The notes under the pieces are model-generated. The model worked only from the letters and a program-made list of their open reading frames with translations, ran no database searches and was not told the DNA's origin. The position numbers were made by a program, and so were the translations under genes. From Staphylococcus ureilyticus (GTDB lineage Bacteria; Bacillota; Bacilli; Staphylococcales; Staphylococcaceae): a stretch of DNA of 50,503 nt. Below are positions 9,441-18,011 of the stretch, one piece after another (position 1 is the first letter of the stretch; each line of letters starts with the position of its first letter). Location: the NCBI RefSeq assembly GCF_002902235.1, contig NZ_PPRL01000015.1:1-50503 (forward strand), read 5' to 3'.

Positions 9441-9669
9441 TGGCTTCCTCTAATTCGATCTGACATGCATCACAGCCACGAATACTTAAGCATTGACCAT
9501 TCACTTCTAATATACAAGGACCCTTGAACAAGCACTTTTGTTTAATTTTTAACTTCGTACCATTCACTAAACCAAGTGCATTTAACCGATGACGCATGTG
9601 TTGATTTTTAATGTTCATTTCTTTGATTTTGTAACTCTTTTTTAAGTCTCCACTTTTTATGCTTAACAT
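9433..9669 (-). CDS. feoA: Ferrous iron transport protein A (FeoA)
   Basis: This 78-residue cytoplasmic protein has an SH3-like fold and is needed for FeoB activity. The family pattern [20 protein letters not shown] and the closing [13 protein letters not shown] stretch are visible. I prefer ATG at 9669 to the GTG at 9678 because the purine-rich GAAAGAGTGAG lies 5 nt before it. It is the first gene of feoA-feoB-small gene, with the 8-nt overlap to feoB. A Fur box sits about 25 nt upstream of the start. Confidence 0.93.
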   Translation of the reverse strand: MLSIKSGDLKKSYKIKEMNIKNQHMRHRLNALGLVNGTKLKIKQKCLFKGPCILEVNGQCLSIRGCDACQIELEEAND

Positions 9670-9693
9670 AAAACTCACTCTTTCTTATAATGA

Positions 9694-9712
9694 GATAATA
9701 ATAATCATTATC
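9694..9712. promoter_or_regulatory. Fur box upstream of feoA
   Basis: GATAATAATAATCATTATC matches the classical 19-base Fur box at 18 of 19 positions. It sits directly before the feoA leader, as expected for Fe2+-dependent repression of iron uptake. Confidence 0.9.
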
Positions 9713-10058
9713 AATTATACTATTATGTCAAATATAATAGAAGTAAATTTTAATATAATTCTGTGAATGTTTTGTTAAGCATTATTGCCTGTAACATATA
9801 TTACTTTGTTTTTTTTGATTTTAAAAAATAAAAAGACAAATCATTGAGCAAAGAAGTTGCTATCATTACGATGTAATATTACACTTAAATTAAACAATAA
9901 ATATACTAAGTATGAGATGAAATAACTCAGTCAAAAGATGTTTGGGAAATTAACTGGTGTTCAATGCTTTTGAGTTTCGGATATGAATCATAAATCGTTA
10001 TATGAAAATATATGTGTGTTTAAAAATTGAATTACATATTGAGATAGGAGGGATTCAA
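9713..10058. other. Non-coding gap upstream of the 99-residue unknown
   Basis: This 346-nt A/T-rich region has no convincing gene. It contains the perfect 12-base palindrome TGTAATATTACA at 9872-9883, which could be an operator, about 175 nt before the next gene. Apart from this and the outer part of the feo promoter I see nothing. Confidence 0.4.
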
Positions 10059-10358
10059 ATGGTTATCCGTGATAATAAACGCATAAAAGTAAAACGTTTA
10101 AATGAAACGCGCTCAAGTGGGATTTCTGTCATGATTGAAGAAGGTGGTTTGGGAGCTGACCAATATTATCAAATTGAAAAGCAAAATGCGAAAACATCTG
10201 AAGAACACTTACATCAATTTGAACATGAAGTAAGTGAAAAAAATAATGCTGAACTGATTGATTTATTAATTATAAATGCGCAAGAAAGTACGAATAAAGC
10301 GTATAGTGAGGCGTTAAAGACAATTCAGCAAGAAGTGTTAAACCGAATGAAATCATAA
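10059..10358 (+). CDS. Small hypothetical protein, 99 residues
   Basis: I do not recognise the family. The protein begins MVIRDNKRIKVKRLNETR, with a basic N-terminus, has a glycine-containing middle (EEGGLGADQYYQIE) and ends in two acidic, probably helical stretches. No signal peptide, membrane segment or cysteine is present, so it is likely a soluble cytoplasmic protein. The start at ATG 10059 is set by a strong AGGAGGG 6 nt upstream; an in-frame ATG at 10002 lacks such a site. It stands alone and ends in its own terminator, which supports it being a real gene. Confidence 0.75.
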   Translation: MVIRDNKRIKVKRLNETRSSGISVMIEEGGLGADQYYQIEKQNAKTSEEHLHQFEHEVSEKNNAELIDLLIINAQESTNKAYSEALKTIQQEVLNRMKS

Positions 10359-10401
10359 ATATTGTATTTAAACCAAGATTTAATAAATAAGAAGATAACC
10401 A

Positions 10402-10446
10402 AGACTATTGATATAACTATTTACAGTTGTATCAATAGTCTTTTTA
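10402..10446 (+). terminator. Terminator after the 99-residue gene
   Basis: AGACTATTGATA and TATCAATAGTCT form a 12-bp stem and are followed by TTTTTAA. Confidence 0.85.
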
Positions 10447-10589
10447 ATATTTAAACATAGGTAAGACTTAGGGTACGCTAAATTAAGTGCTGCAGAAGTG
10501 AAATAATATTCAAATTAAATTAGGCCAACCACGATAATACAATCAACCATAAGGTATACAGCTATAAAAAGCCATGCAACACAGATATA

Positions 10590-11525
10590 TTACTCGTATT
10601 TGTCGATGATATTGTTCAATTTATTTAAATAAGCTTCTTTTAGTTGCTTAGGATATATGATATGGACATTTTCACCTAAAGCAATTAAATAATTCACCAT
10701 ATAATCCAGTTCTTCAATATTATAACCACCAGTAATATAAGGTGTACCTTTTATATATTCTAAGTTCATATTGGGATAGTTGTTTTTGGAATATTGCTCT
10801 ACTCCAAATGGTGTGAGCTGACATTTAAATGTGACATTATGATAGGTGCTTTCATATTGTTTTTGAAATTCAGCAAGTTGTTCTTTTGTATAGTTATTTT
10901 TTCTCGAAAGATTGATTGTTAATTGTTCGATATAATCACATCGAAATGTGCCCCATTTGTCATTTTTTATATCATATGCGCTACAGAACCATATGCCGTT
11001 TCTATAAAACAACTCATAAATCTGTAATTCTGTATCAACTTTTTTGTATTGTGTATAACGGATGTGAACGGTTTGTTCATAGATGATAGATTTTAAAATA
11101 CTAGATAAATATTTTACATGACTGACAGGTGGTACATTATGATAAGTAACAAAATCTAATGTTTTCAAGATCTTATGTTGCTGTTCCGTTGGTATTGTAG
11201 CTAATAATTTTTCACTGATTTGTGTATAAGATTTTTGAAAGGGTGTTGTAGATAATAAATCTAAAGCTTTAAGTGCAAAAAAGATTGCTAATACTTCATC
11301 ATTATTAAAATATATGGGTGTTAACAAATTCTGTGAAATGATTTTATATCCGCCATAGCGCCCGTTTTCTACATATATACTAAGTCCCATGTTTTCTAAT
11401 TCTTGTACATCTCTTAACGCTGTTCTTTTTGAAATATTAAATTCTCTCATTAAATCAATTAAATGAAAAGCATGTTTGTTACTTAAAAAGATAAGCTCTT
11501 GATTTAATCGTTCGGATTTTTTCAT
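10590..11525 (-). CDS. HTH and WYL-domain transcription regulator
   Basis: This 311-residue regulator of the DeoR/YafY type has an N-terminal winged helix (about residues 3-60, MREFNISKRTALRDVQELE then the ENGRYGGYKI wing) and a C-terminal WYL domain (about 140-310). The domain's signature appears as NGIWFCSAYD...WGTFRCDYIEQL, so the usual W-Y-L is W-F-C here. WYL domains usually sense a small ligand. It is divergent from an azoreductase-like gene 79 nt away, and a dyad between them is a plausible shared operator, so it probably controls that gene and itself. The ATG follows AAAGGAG. Confidence 0.85.
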   Translation of the reverse strand: MKKSERLNQELIFLSNKHAFHLIDLMREFNISKRTALRDVQELENMGLSIYVENGRYGGYKIISQNLLTPIYFNNDEVLAIFFALKALDLLSTTPFQKSYTQISEKLLATIPTEQQHKILKTLDFVTYHNVPPVSHVKYLSSILKSIIYEQTVHIRYTQYKKVDTELQIYELFYRNGIWFCSAYDIKNDKWGTFRCDYIEQLTINLSRKNNYTKEQLAEFQKQYESTYHNVTFKCQLTPFGVEQYSKNNYPNMNLEYIKGTPYITGGYNIEELDYMVNYLIALGENVHIIYPKQLKEAYLNKLNNIIDKYE

Positions 11526-11540
11526 ATTTTCTCCTTTAAA

Positions 11541-11559
11541 GGTGACTTATTTAGACACC
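11541..11559. promoter_or_regulatory. Candidate operator between WYL regulator and azoreductase
   Basis: GGTGACT and AGACACC form an inverted repeat (6 of 7 pairs) with a TATTT spacer, centred in the 79-nt divergent gap. This is a natural binding site for the WYL regulator; the assignment is inferred. Confidence 0.45.
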
Positions 11560-11604
11560 ATTGAAATATATACTTAGGTTAACAAATTTTTAAGGAGAAT
11601 GTAT

Positions 11605-12246
11605 ATGAAAACTTTAATGATTAATGCACATCCTGATTTTAAAAAAGAAGATAGCTTTTCTTTTAAATTAAAAGAAATGTTTCTTGAAGCATATGGACAA
11701 TTGTATCCAAATGAACAACCAGAAGTTTTGAATTTATATGACATTCAGTTGCCTCGTATTGAAAAAAATCAATTACTGAATGTATGGCACAAGCAACGTG
11801 AAGGAGAAAAATTATCCGAAGTAGAAGAACTGATTTCAACCAAAACATCAGAGTTATTACAACAATTTAAAGCGTATAAAAGAATTGTCATTATTTCACC
11901 ATTACACAATTTTAATATTACGTCACGACTTAAAGATTATATAGATAATATTATGATTGCACGTGAAACGTTCAAATATACTGAAAGTGGATCTGTAGGT
12001 TTAATGACAGATAATTATAAAGCGTTATACTTACAAGCAAGTGGTTCAATTTATACAAATGATGATCGTTATAAATTATTAGATTTTTCTTATCATTATT
12101 TGAAAGCGATGTTTGAAGATATTATGGGGTTTGAAGAATTTTATGTAGTTAGAGCTCAAGGAACTGCGATATTACCTGAAAATGACATTTTAAATGATGC
12201 AAAATTAGATTTAAAGCAAGTATTGTCATCATTTTATGCAAAATAA
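11605..12246 (+). CDS. FMN-dependent NADH-azoreductase-like flavoprotein
   Basis: This 213-residue protein has the flavodoxin-like fold of AzoR/quinone reductases. The N-terminal MKTLMINAHP strand-loop (FMN phosphate site) and the family motif SPLHNFNITSRLKDYIDNI (about residues 96-114) are seen. Members reduce quinones, azo dyes or nitro compounds with NAD(P)H and often serve in electrophile resistance. Translation from ATG 11605 gives 7-nt spacing from AAGGAGA; an ATG 6 nt earlier abuts that site. Divergence from the WYL regulator suggests induction by a toxic electrophile. The exact substrate cannot be read from the sequence. Confidence 0.83.
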   Translation: MKTLMINAHPDFKKEDSFSFKLKEMFLEAYGQLYPNEQPEVLNLYDIQLPRIEKNQLLNVWHKQREGEKLSEVEELISTKTSELLQQFKAYKRIVIISPLHNFNITSRLKDYIDNIMIARETFKYTESGSVGLMTDNYKALYLQASGSIYTNDDRYKLLDFSYHYLKAMFEDIMGFEEFYVVRAQGTAILPENDILNDAKLDLKQVLSSFYAK

Positions 12247-12515
12247 ATTGATTGTAATAAGGAGATTAAGACAAAAATAAGGTCATATCTTTCAAATTAT
12301 ATACGTACCATATAAGAGATTGTTGTATGATAAATATATGAAAAAAGTATGTTTATATAGGTTTTGAAATTACTAAAATGTGTTTATTCAGATAAGAAAT
12401 ATTTAAAATAATCATGCATTTGTAAAAGATTCTTTTTTAAAAGGATATGTACATTACAATTAAAAATCACTATACTGTAATACGTGTTTGTACATTATTA
12501 ACAAGGAGAAAATTG

Positions 12516-13940
12516 ATGAATCTTTTAAAACAAATTTTCAAAAAGGAAGATATTGCTAAATTTCAAAATAAAGATGCTCATTTAGAGCGTACATTAAGAA
12601 TAAGAGACTTTTTAGCTTTAGGTGTCGGTACAATTGTTTCTACTGCTATTTTTACGTTGCCTGGTGTTGTAGCTGCAGATCACACGGGTCCTTCAGTCAG
12701 TTTATCCTTTCTAGTAGCAGCTATTGTGGCAGCATTGGTAGCATTTGTTTACGCAGAAATGGCATCTGTCATGCCTTTTGCTGGATCAGCATATACTTGG
12801 ATTAGCATATTATTTGGAGAATTTTTTGGATGGATTGTAGGTTGGGCATTAATTGCTGAATATTTAATTGCGGTTGCATTTGTGGCATCAGGATTTTCAG
12901 CTAATTTGAGAGGTTTATTAGAGCCTTTTCATATATCACTACCTCAGTCATTATCTAACTCTCTCGGTACAGACGGAGGTATCGTTGATTTATTAGCAGC
13001 TATTGTAGTCATTATTACTGCGGTATTACTATATAGAGGAACGTCAGAAGCGGCCCGTGTTCAAAATGCACTCGTGATTCTCAAAGTATTGGCTATTTTC
13101 TTATTTATTATCGTAGGTTTATCAGTGATTGATATTGGTCATTACATCCCTTTTATTCCAGAGTACCGTGAAACTGCAGCAGGTGCATTTGGTGGCTGGC
13201 AGGGAATATATGCAGGTAGCTCTGTCATTTTTGTTGCTTATATCGGTTTTGATTCTATCGCTTCAAACTCTGGTGAAGCGATTAATCCACAAAAAACAAT
13301 GCCACGAGGGATTTTGGGCTCTTTACTGATTGCGGTTACTTTGTTTATAATCGTTTCACTTGTATTAGTGGGAATGTTTAACTATGCGCAATATAAAAAT
13401 AATGCTGAACCAGTAGGTTGGGCTTTGCGTATGAGTGGTCATAGTACCGTTGCGGTTATAGTGCAGGCAGTCTCAGTGATTGGTATGTTTACTGCTTTAA
13501 TTGGTATGATGATGGCGGGTTCTCGCTTACTTTATTCATTTGGCAGGGATGGCATCTTACCGTCTTGGTTAGGAAAATTAGATAATAAGAATTTGCCGAA
13601 TCGTGCGTTAATCGTACTATCGATTGTTGCAATTATTATTGGTTCTGTATTTCCGTTTGGTTTTTTAGCACAATTAATTTCAGCGGGTGCGCTTGTAGCT
13701 TTTATGTTTGTGACAGTAGGTATTTTTTCATTGCGTAAAAGAGAAGGTCATGATCTACCACAACCGGCATTTAAATTACCTTTTTATCCAGTGATGCCAG
13801 TGATTATTTTTATTTGTGTATTTATTGTGTTCTGGGGATTAAGTGGTCAGGCTAAAATCTATACATTAATTTGGTTCTGTGTCGGCATTATTTATTATGT
13901 ATTGTATATTTTAAAGAATCTTAAAAACATCAAAAATTAA
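12516..13940 (+). CDS. APC-family amino acid permease
   Basis: This 474-residue transporter has about 12-14 hydrophobic segments. The amino acid-polyamine-organocation signature is visible near the start: LALGVGTIVSTAIFTLPGVVA, matching the unwound first helix G-x-G-x-x-x family motif. FVAYIGFDSIASNSGEAINPQKTMPRGI (about 253-280) is the classic helix 6 region of the CAT subgroup. It is likely a cationic or neutral amino acid importer. The start at ATG 12516 follows AAGGAGA; an upstream in-frame ATG at 12447 lacks a site and overlaps the probable promoter. Strong terminator downstream; no operon partner. Confidence 0.88.
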   Translation: MNLLKQIFKKEDIAKFQNKDAHLERTLRIRDFLALGVGTIVSTAIFTLPGVVAADHTGPSVSLSFLVAAIVAALVAFVYAEMASVMPFAGSAYTWISILFGEFFGWIVGWALIAEYLIAVAFVASGFSANLRGLLEPFHISLPQSLSNSLGTDGGIVDLLAAIVVIITAVLLYRGTSEAARVQNALVILKVLAIFLFIIVGLSVIDIGHYIPFIPEYRETAAGAFGGWQGIYAGSSVIFVAYIGFDSIASNSGEAINPQKTMPRGILGSLLIAVTLFIIVSLVLVGMFNYAQYKNNAEPVGWALRMSGHSTVAVIVQAVSVIGMFTALIGMMMAGSRLLYSFGRDGILPSWLGKLDNKNLPNRALIVLSIVAIIIGSVFPFGFLAQLISAGALVAFMFVTVGIFSLRKREGHDLPQPAFKLPFYPVMPVIIFICVFIVFWGLSGQAKIYTLIWFCVGIIYYVLYILKNLKNIKN

Positions 13941-14028
13941 ACATATTACGGTTTAAACATTAATAAAAAGTTTAATGGTTTAGACAAAATCTATGCATTG
14001 ATTATTATAGTATTTGTTAGTCCTGATT

Positions 14029-14083
14029 GAGTAGAAATTTGGAATTAATCGACATTGTTAATTCCGTTTCTACTCTTTTTTAT
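14029..14083 (+). terminator. Terminator after the APC permease
   Basis: GAGTAGAAA...GGAATTAA pairs with TTAATTCC...TTTCTACTC, a stem of nearly 20 bp, followed by TTTTTTAT. Confidence 0.85.
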
Positions 14084-14186
14084 AGTTTGTCTTAAAATAA
14101 AAAGTAGGAAGCATGTTAAAATTTCAGGCTAAACCTTAATATAATATGGTTTTAATTAGAGGGAATTGATATGAGTTTTAATTAAG

Positions 14187-14224
14187 TTTTAAAATATCAC
14201 TACTCAATTCTATTGAGTAGTGAT
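14187..14224 (-). terminator. Terminator of the LPXTG gene
   Basis: ATATCACTACTCAAT and ATTGAGTAGTGATAT pair around a 3-base loop. On the minus strand the stem runs into ATTTTAAAACTT. It lies 10 nt past the stop codon. Confidence 0.8.
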
Positions 14225-14234
14225 ATGTATATCA

Positions 14235-14909
14235 TTATTTAGATTTATTAACAAAACGATTTTTAAACATTAGTAGACTAAGTCCAGCAGTTAATGCTAA
14301 TAAACCAGCACTGATACTTAAAATTTCAGCATTATTTTGTTGTCCAGTATCTGGTAAATTTTGTGGTTGTTCCATTTGGTTATCTTGAGCGTTTGGTGTA
14401 ACGACTCCTTGTGGTGTATTAATTGATTGATTATTTTTATTGGCAATTTTTTGTGTTTCATTTTCTATAGCTTGTTCGTATGCTTCTGGTGAAACTTCTG
14501 TTCGTTTTGGTACGTTATTTTCTAATTGTTGATAGTCTTCGTTAGACATACCATCAGGTTTTACACCGCCATATGGTCTATTACCTTGCGTAGTTTGATG
14601 TGCTTGTTGTTCTTCTTTTGCTTGTTCAAAGATACTTGCAACTTTTTCATTATAATTGACTTGAGATAACTTGCCAGAATCTTTTTGCTGAGTAAGTTGT
14701 GTTATTTCATCTTGATATGTTTGTGGTAGAGCAGAGATATCAAAGTCCATGTTTGCCCATCCATCACCGTCTGGGTCAGTACTATTTGGCAGCGTTTCCC
14801 CTGTAACAGTTTTAGCACCATTTTCCTCAGCATTAGCTGTGCCGTGGATTCCCGTCACTGCTATTGAACTTGCTAATAATGACGTAAGTAAAATGTTTGA
14901 TTTTTTCAT
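14235..14909 (-). CDS. Small LPXTG cell-wall-anchored surface protein
   Basis: This 224-residue secreted protein has a classical signal peptide (MKKSN, hydrophobic core to about residue 22, ANA-EE cleavage near 27/28). The mature part is hydrophilic and glutamine/asparagine-rich. At the C-terminus are LPDTG (about residues 190-194), a hydrophobic segment and the basic tail FKNRFVNKSK, so sortase A should link it to the interpeptide bridge. There is no YSIRK motif. An acidic DPDGDGWANMD stretch near residue 45 resembles a calcium-binding loop. The function is unknown; no known adhesin domain is seen. GGGGGA precedes the ATG. It has its own terminator. Confidence 0.85.
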   Translation of the reverse strand: MKKSNILLTSLLASSIAVTGIHGTANAEENGAKTVTGETLPNSTDPDGDGWANMDFDISALPQTYQDEITQLTQQKDSGKLSQVNYNEKVASIFEQAKEEQQAHQTTQGNRPYGGVKPDGMSNEDYQQLENNVPKRTEVSPEAYEQAIENETQKIANKNNQSINTPQGVVTPNAQDNQMEQPQNLPDTGQQNNAEILSISAGLLALTAGLSLLMFKNRFVNKSK

Positions 14910-15094
14910 TAATTATCCCCCTTTACTATTATATTAATATCATAAATATAAACCCCATCAATATTGTTCAAAACATTTTAAAATTAAATTAATAATGTTT
15001 GCTATAGAAATTATTTATCTTCGCTAGCGATAACCTTTTTATTGCTAAGATCAATAGTGTTACAAGTACATATTAAATTTTTGCTTTATATAAA

Positions 15095-16012
15095 TTATTC
15101 TATGCTATGTTGTTTTTTTAATGATAAAGCCAAAATGAGTACGATAATCAGTAGAATGCCAATTAATTGAAAACTACGAAACGTAACATTAAGCCAAAAG
15201 GCACTTGCTAATATGGCCATAACAGGTTCAATTGTGCCGAAAAGCGTTGTTTCTTTTGCCGATAAGTAATTTAAACTTTCAATAAAGAAAAAGAATGCTA
15301 TAGCGGTTCCAGCAATAATACCAAAAGTTAAATAAAGTGCAGTCGATCCTGTTAAATGAGACCGGTCAAATTGCCATATAGGTGCTTTGAAATTCATGAC
15401 AATGCCTGAAATTAACATGGCCCAGCCGACAACTAAAATAGATGGAAACCGAGTTAATAATTGTGTTGCGTAAAGTGTATAGAAAGCAAGTGCTAAGCCA
15501 GATATAATCCCCCAAATTACGCTTGGTGTAGATACCACAAGCTTACTAAAAGATCCGTTGGTTAGTAGTAAAAATGTACCTGATAATGTGAGGATAATCG
15601 CAACCAAATCAAAAGGTTTAAAGCGTTCTTTACGTCTAATCACATACCAAATAATGATATATACTGGGGCTATGTATTGCAGTAAAGTAGCGACTGCGGC
15701 ATTACCAAAATTGATAGACGCCATGTAAGCATATTGAACGAGTAACATACCAAGAATTGAGAAAATGATAAGTTGAAATAAGCTATGCTTATTTTTAAAT
15801 ATATCGAATAATGAAGATTTTCTATTTATTATTTTGTAAATCATTAATAAGACGAAGCCACTGATTAATAACCTCGCAGTTACATACCAATTGACATCAA
15901 TGTCCCTTTGTTGAAAAAGAAAATCTGATACCGTACCACCGAGCCCCCAAAATGAAGCCCCTACAATAGCTAATAAAATACCTATGATTCTAAATTTTGT
16001 TTTATTTACCAT
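15095..16012 (-). CDS. EamA-family (DMT) transporter
   Basis: This 305-residue membrane protein has ten hydrophobic segments in two tandem EamA repeats (about residues 8-145 and 165-297). The first contains GASFWGLGGTVSDFLF, and the second ends with the typical TLFGTIEPVMAILASAFWL segment. Family members export amino acids, metabolites or drugs; the substrate is not readable. It is divergent from an AraC regulator 105 nt away, which probably controls it. Confidence 0.85.
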   Translation of the reverse strand: MVNKTKFRIIGILLAIVGASFWGLGGTVSDFLFQQRDIDVNWYVTARLLISGFVLLMIYKIINRKSSLFDIFKNKHSLFQLIIFSILGMLLVQYAYMASINFGNAAVATLLQYIAPVYIIIWYVIRRKERFKPFDLVAIILTLSGTFLLLTNGSFSKLVVSTPSVIWGIISGLALAFYTLYATQLLTRFPSILVVGWAMLISGIVMNFKAPIWQFDRSHLTGSTALYLTFGIIAGTAIAFFFFIESLNYLSAKETTLFGTIEPVMAILASAFWLNVTFRSFQLIGILLIIVLILALSLKKQHSIE

Positions 16013-16117
16013 ATCATCACCTGTAAAATATTAATATATTTATACTATACCGATAAAATAAGCGATATAATATATAAAAATAAGCTTAAAATAGCAAAAT
16101 ATTGAGGTGTCTCATTT

Positions 16118-17005
16118 ATGTATCAAGAAATTATCGTAGAAAATACAAGAGAAGAATTAATACAATTTCCTGATAAACAATGGAAACATATTATTTTACA
16201 TACACATTTAAATCGCACGATTTTTGGCTATATTCCTATACATTGGCACCACGCATTACAATTTATGTATGTGGTTAATGGAACACTCGATGTTTCAATT
16301 GGTGACGACACATTTAATATTAAAAAGGGAGACGGGCTTTTTATCAATTCAAATGTTGTGCATGAGTTAACAAGTGAATTTTCACAAACAGAGTATTATT
16401 GTTGGAATATTGAGATACCAGAAACTATCAATTATTTAGAATTTAATTATGTATCAGAAATTATAAATAAAGCACATTATGTTCCCTATATATACTTATC
16501 CCAAGATGACAAACAACAAAGAGAACTCTTAGAGATTATTAACTCAGCTGGTCAAATTTATGAAAAACAAAACTCATACTTTGAACTAGATATTACTGCC
16601 AAATATTATAAAGCAATAAAATGGTTATTACTGCATTTTGCAGTAGTAAATGAACAAAAGCGATACTACTTTGATTATCGTATTAAAAGGCTGATAACAT
16701 ATTTGCAAAATCATTTTCACAAGAAAATTTCATTACAAATGTTAAGTGATGAGATTCATATGAGTAAATCTGAAACGGTTAGATGTTTCAAATTTTATGT
16801 AAATCAGACCCCTATGCAATACTTGGTGAATTTACGATTAGAACACAGCGTAAGAATGTTGCGTAGTAAACAATCATATACGATTACTGATATTGCAATG
16901 GCATGTGGTTTTTCAACAACGAGTTATTTTATTAAAGTTTTTAAAGAAAAATACAAGCTCACCCCAAAACAATTTCAGAAAAAGCAAATAACTGCGACGT
17001 CATGA
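16118..17005 (+). CDS. AraC-family transcription regulator
   Basis: This 295-residue regulator has an N-terminal cupin sensor domain (about residues 30-100, with HWHHALQFMYVVNGTLDVSIG and GDGLFINSNVVHEL). Its C-terminal double helix-turn-helix (about 190-290) includes SLQMLSDEIHMSKSETVRCFK and the second AraC signature ITDIAMACGFSTTSYFIKVFKEKYKLTPKQF. It is probably an activator of the divergent EamA transporter gene. The start at 16118 follows TTGAGGTG. It precedes a HAD gene by 81 nt, which may or may not share its message. Confidence 0.88.
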   Translation: MYQEIIVENTREELIQFPDKQWKHIILHTHLNRTIFGYIPIHWHHALQFMYVVNGTLDVSIGDDTFNIKKGDGLFINSNVVHELTSEFSQTEYYCWNIEIPETINYLEFNYVSEIINKAHYVPYIYLSQDDKQQRELLEIINSAGQIYEKQNSYFELDITAKYYKAIKWLLLHFAVVNEQKRYYFDYRIKRLITYLQNHFHKKISLQMLSDEIHMSKSETVRCFKFYVNQTPMQYLVNLRLEHSVRMLRSKQSYTITDIAMACGFSTTSYFIKVFKEKYKLTPKQFQKKQITATS

Positions 17006-17086
17006 CTCAATACGGATTAGAAAAATTGCTAATTATAATGATAAGTAGATACAATAAGTTAAATGCCAAATAAAGGGGTCGTTTTT

Positions 17087-17887
17087 ATGAATATTAAACT
17101 GATTGTCGTGGACATGGATGGCACATTTTTAACTGATGATAGCCAATTTAATTACGAGACTTTTCAATTGTTAAAAGAAAATTGTGCAAATCAAGATATT
17201 CGCTTTGTCTTTTGTACTGGTAAGCAATGTGAGCGTGTAGAAACTATTGTAGGTGATCTCGCAACGAATACATTTATTGTAGGCGACAGTGCAACACGAA
17301 TTAAATACAATGGGGATTTTATTTACAATGCAGTGATAGAAAATCAAAAAGCAAAAGAAATTATTGATACGATAAGAGCAATTGATGATACACAAACCAT
17401 TTTGGCTTGTTCGAAAACCGGTGCATACGTGTTAGACAATATTTCTGAATCAGAAAAAAGGCACGTGCATGGTTCTTATCAACATGTGCACTATATTAAA
17501 GATTATAACGATATTGAAGATGATTTATTGAAAATTACTGTTCATGACGCAAGTGCTCACTGTAAAGAGACTGCCGACCGTCTAAAACATTTTGAAAAAG
17601 ATGTTTATATCGTAGCTTCAGATGAATCATGGATTGACATTGCAGACTTGGGCGTGAATAAAGGAACTACAATTAATCGAATTCAGAATTTACTTCAAAT
17701 TACACCTTCAGAAACTATTGCATTTGGTGATGGGTATAATGATTTAGATTTATTTAAAGCGGCGAAATATAAAGTCGCTATGGATAATGCTTATCCTGAA
17801 TTAAAAAAAGAGGCAAATTTAATTGCAATTAATAATAATGAAGATGGCGTTGTACAAACTTTAAACTTACTTTTAGGATTTAAATAA
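17087..17887 (+). CDS. Cof-type HAD-family phosphatase
   Basis: This 266-residue haloacid-dehalogenase protein of the Cof/type IIB cap class probably dephosphorylates sugar phosphates or related metabolites. The nucleophile motif DMDGTFL (Asp9 and Asp11) and the Mg2+ motif IV GDGYNDLDLF near residue 210 are intact, and a cap domain of about 100 residues lies between. ATG 17087 follows AAAGGGG at 7-8 nt; an in-frame ATG at 17063 has no such site. The physiological substrate is unknown. Confidence 0.87.
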   Translation: MNIKLIVVDMDGTFLTDDSQFNYETFQLLKENCANQDIRFVFCTGKQCERVETIVGDLATNTFIVGDSATRIKYNGDFIYNAVIENQKAKEIIDTIRAIDDTQTILACSKTGAYVLDNISESEKRHVHGSYQHVHYIKDYNDIEDDLLKITVHDASAHCKETADRLKHFEKDVYIVASDESWIDIADLGVNKGTTINRIQNLLQITPSETIAFGDGYNDLDLFKAAKYKVAMDNAYPELKKEANLIAINNNEDGVVQTLNLLLGFK

Positions 17888-18011
17888 AAGTAGATTTTTA
17901 TATGAATTGGAAAAATAGTAAGAATTCATAAAATAAATTGTACTTTGTATGATAATATCTATCTAGTGCGTATTTTTATATGCAATATTTAGATGAGGAG
18001 GTTCATGCATC

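Noticed and set aside
11955..11970. GATTGCACGTGAAACG resembling parS
   Set aside because: Three of 16 positions differ from TGTTNCACGTGAAACA, including the outer bases, and it lies inside the azoreductase coding sequence.
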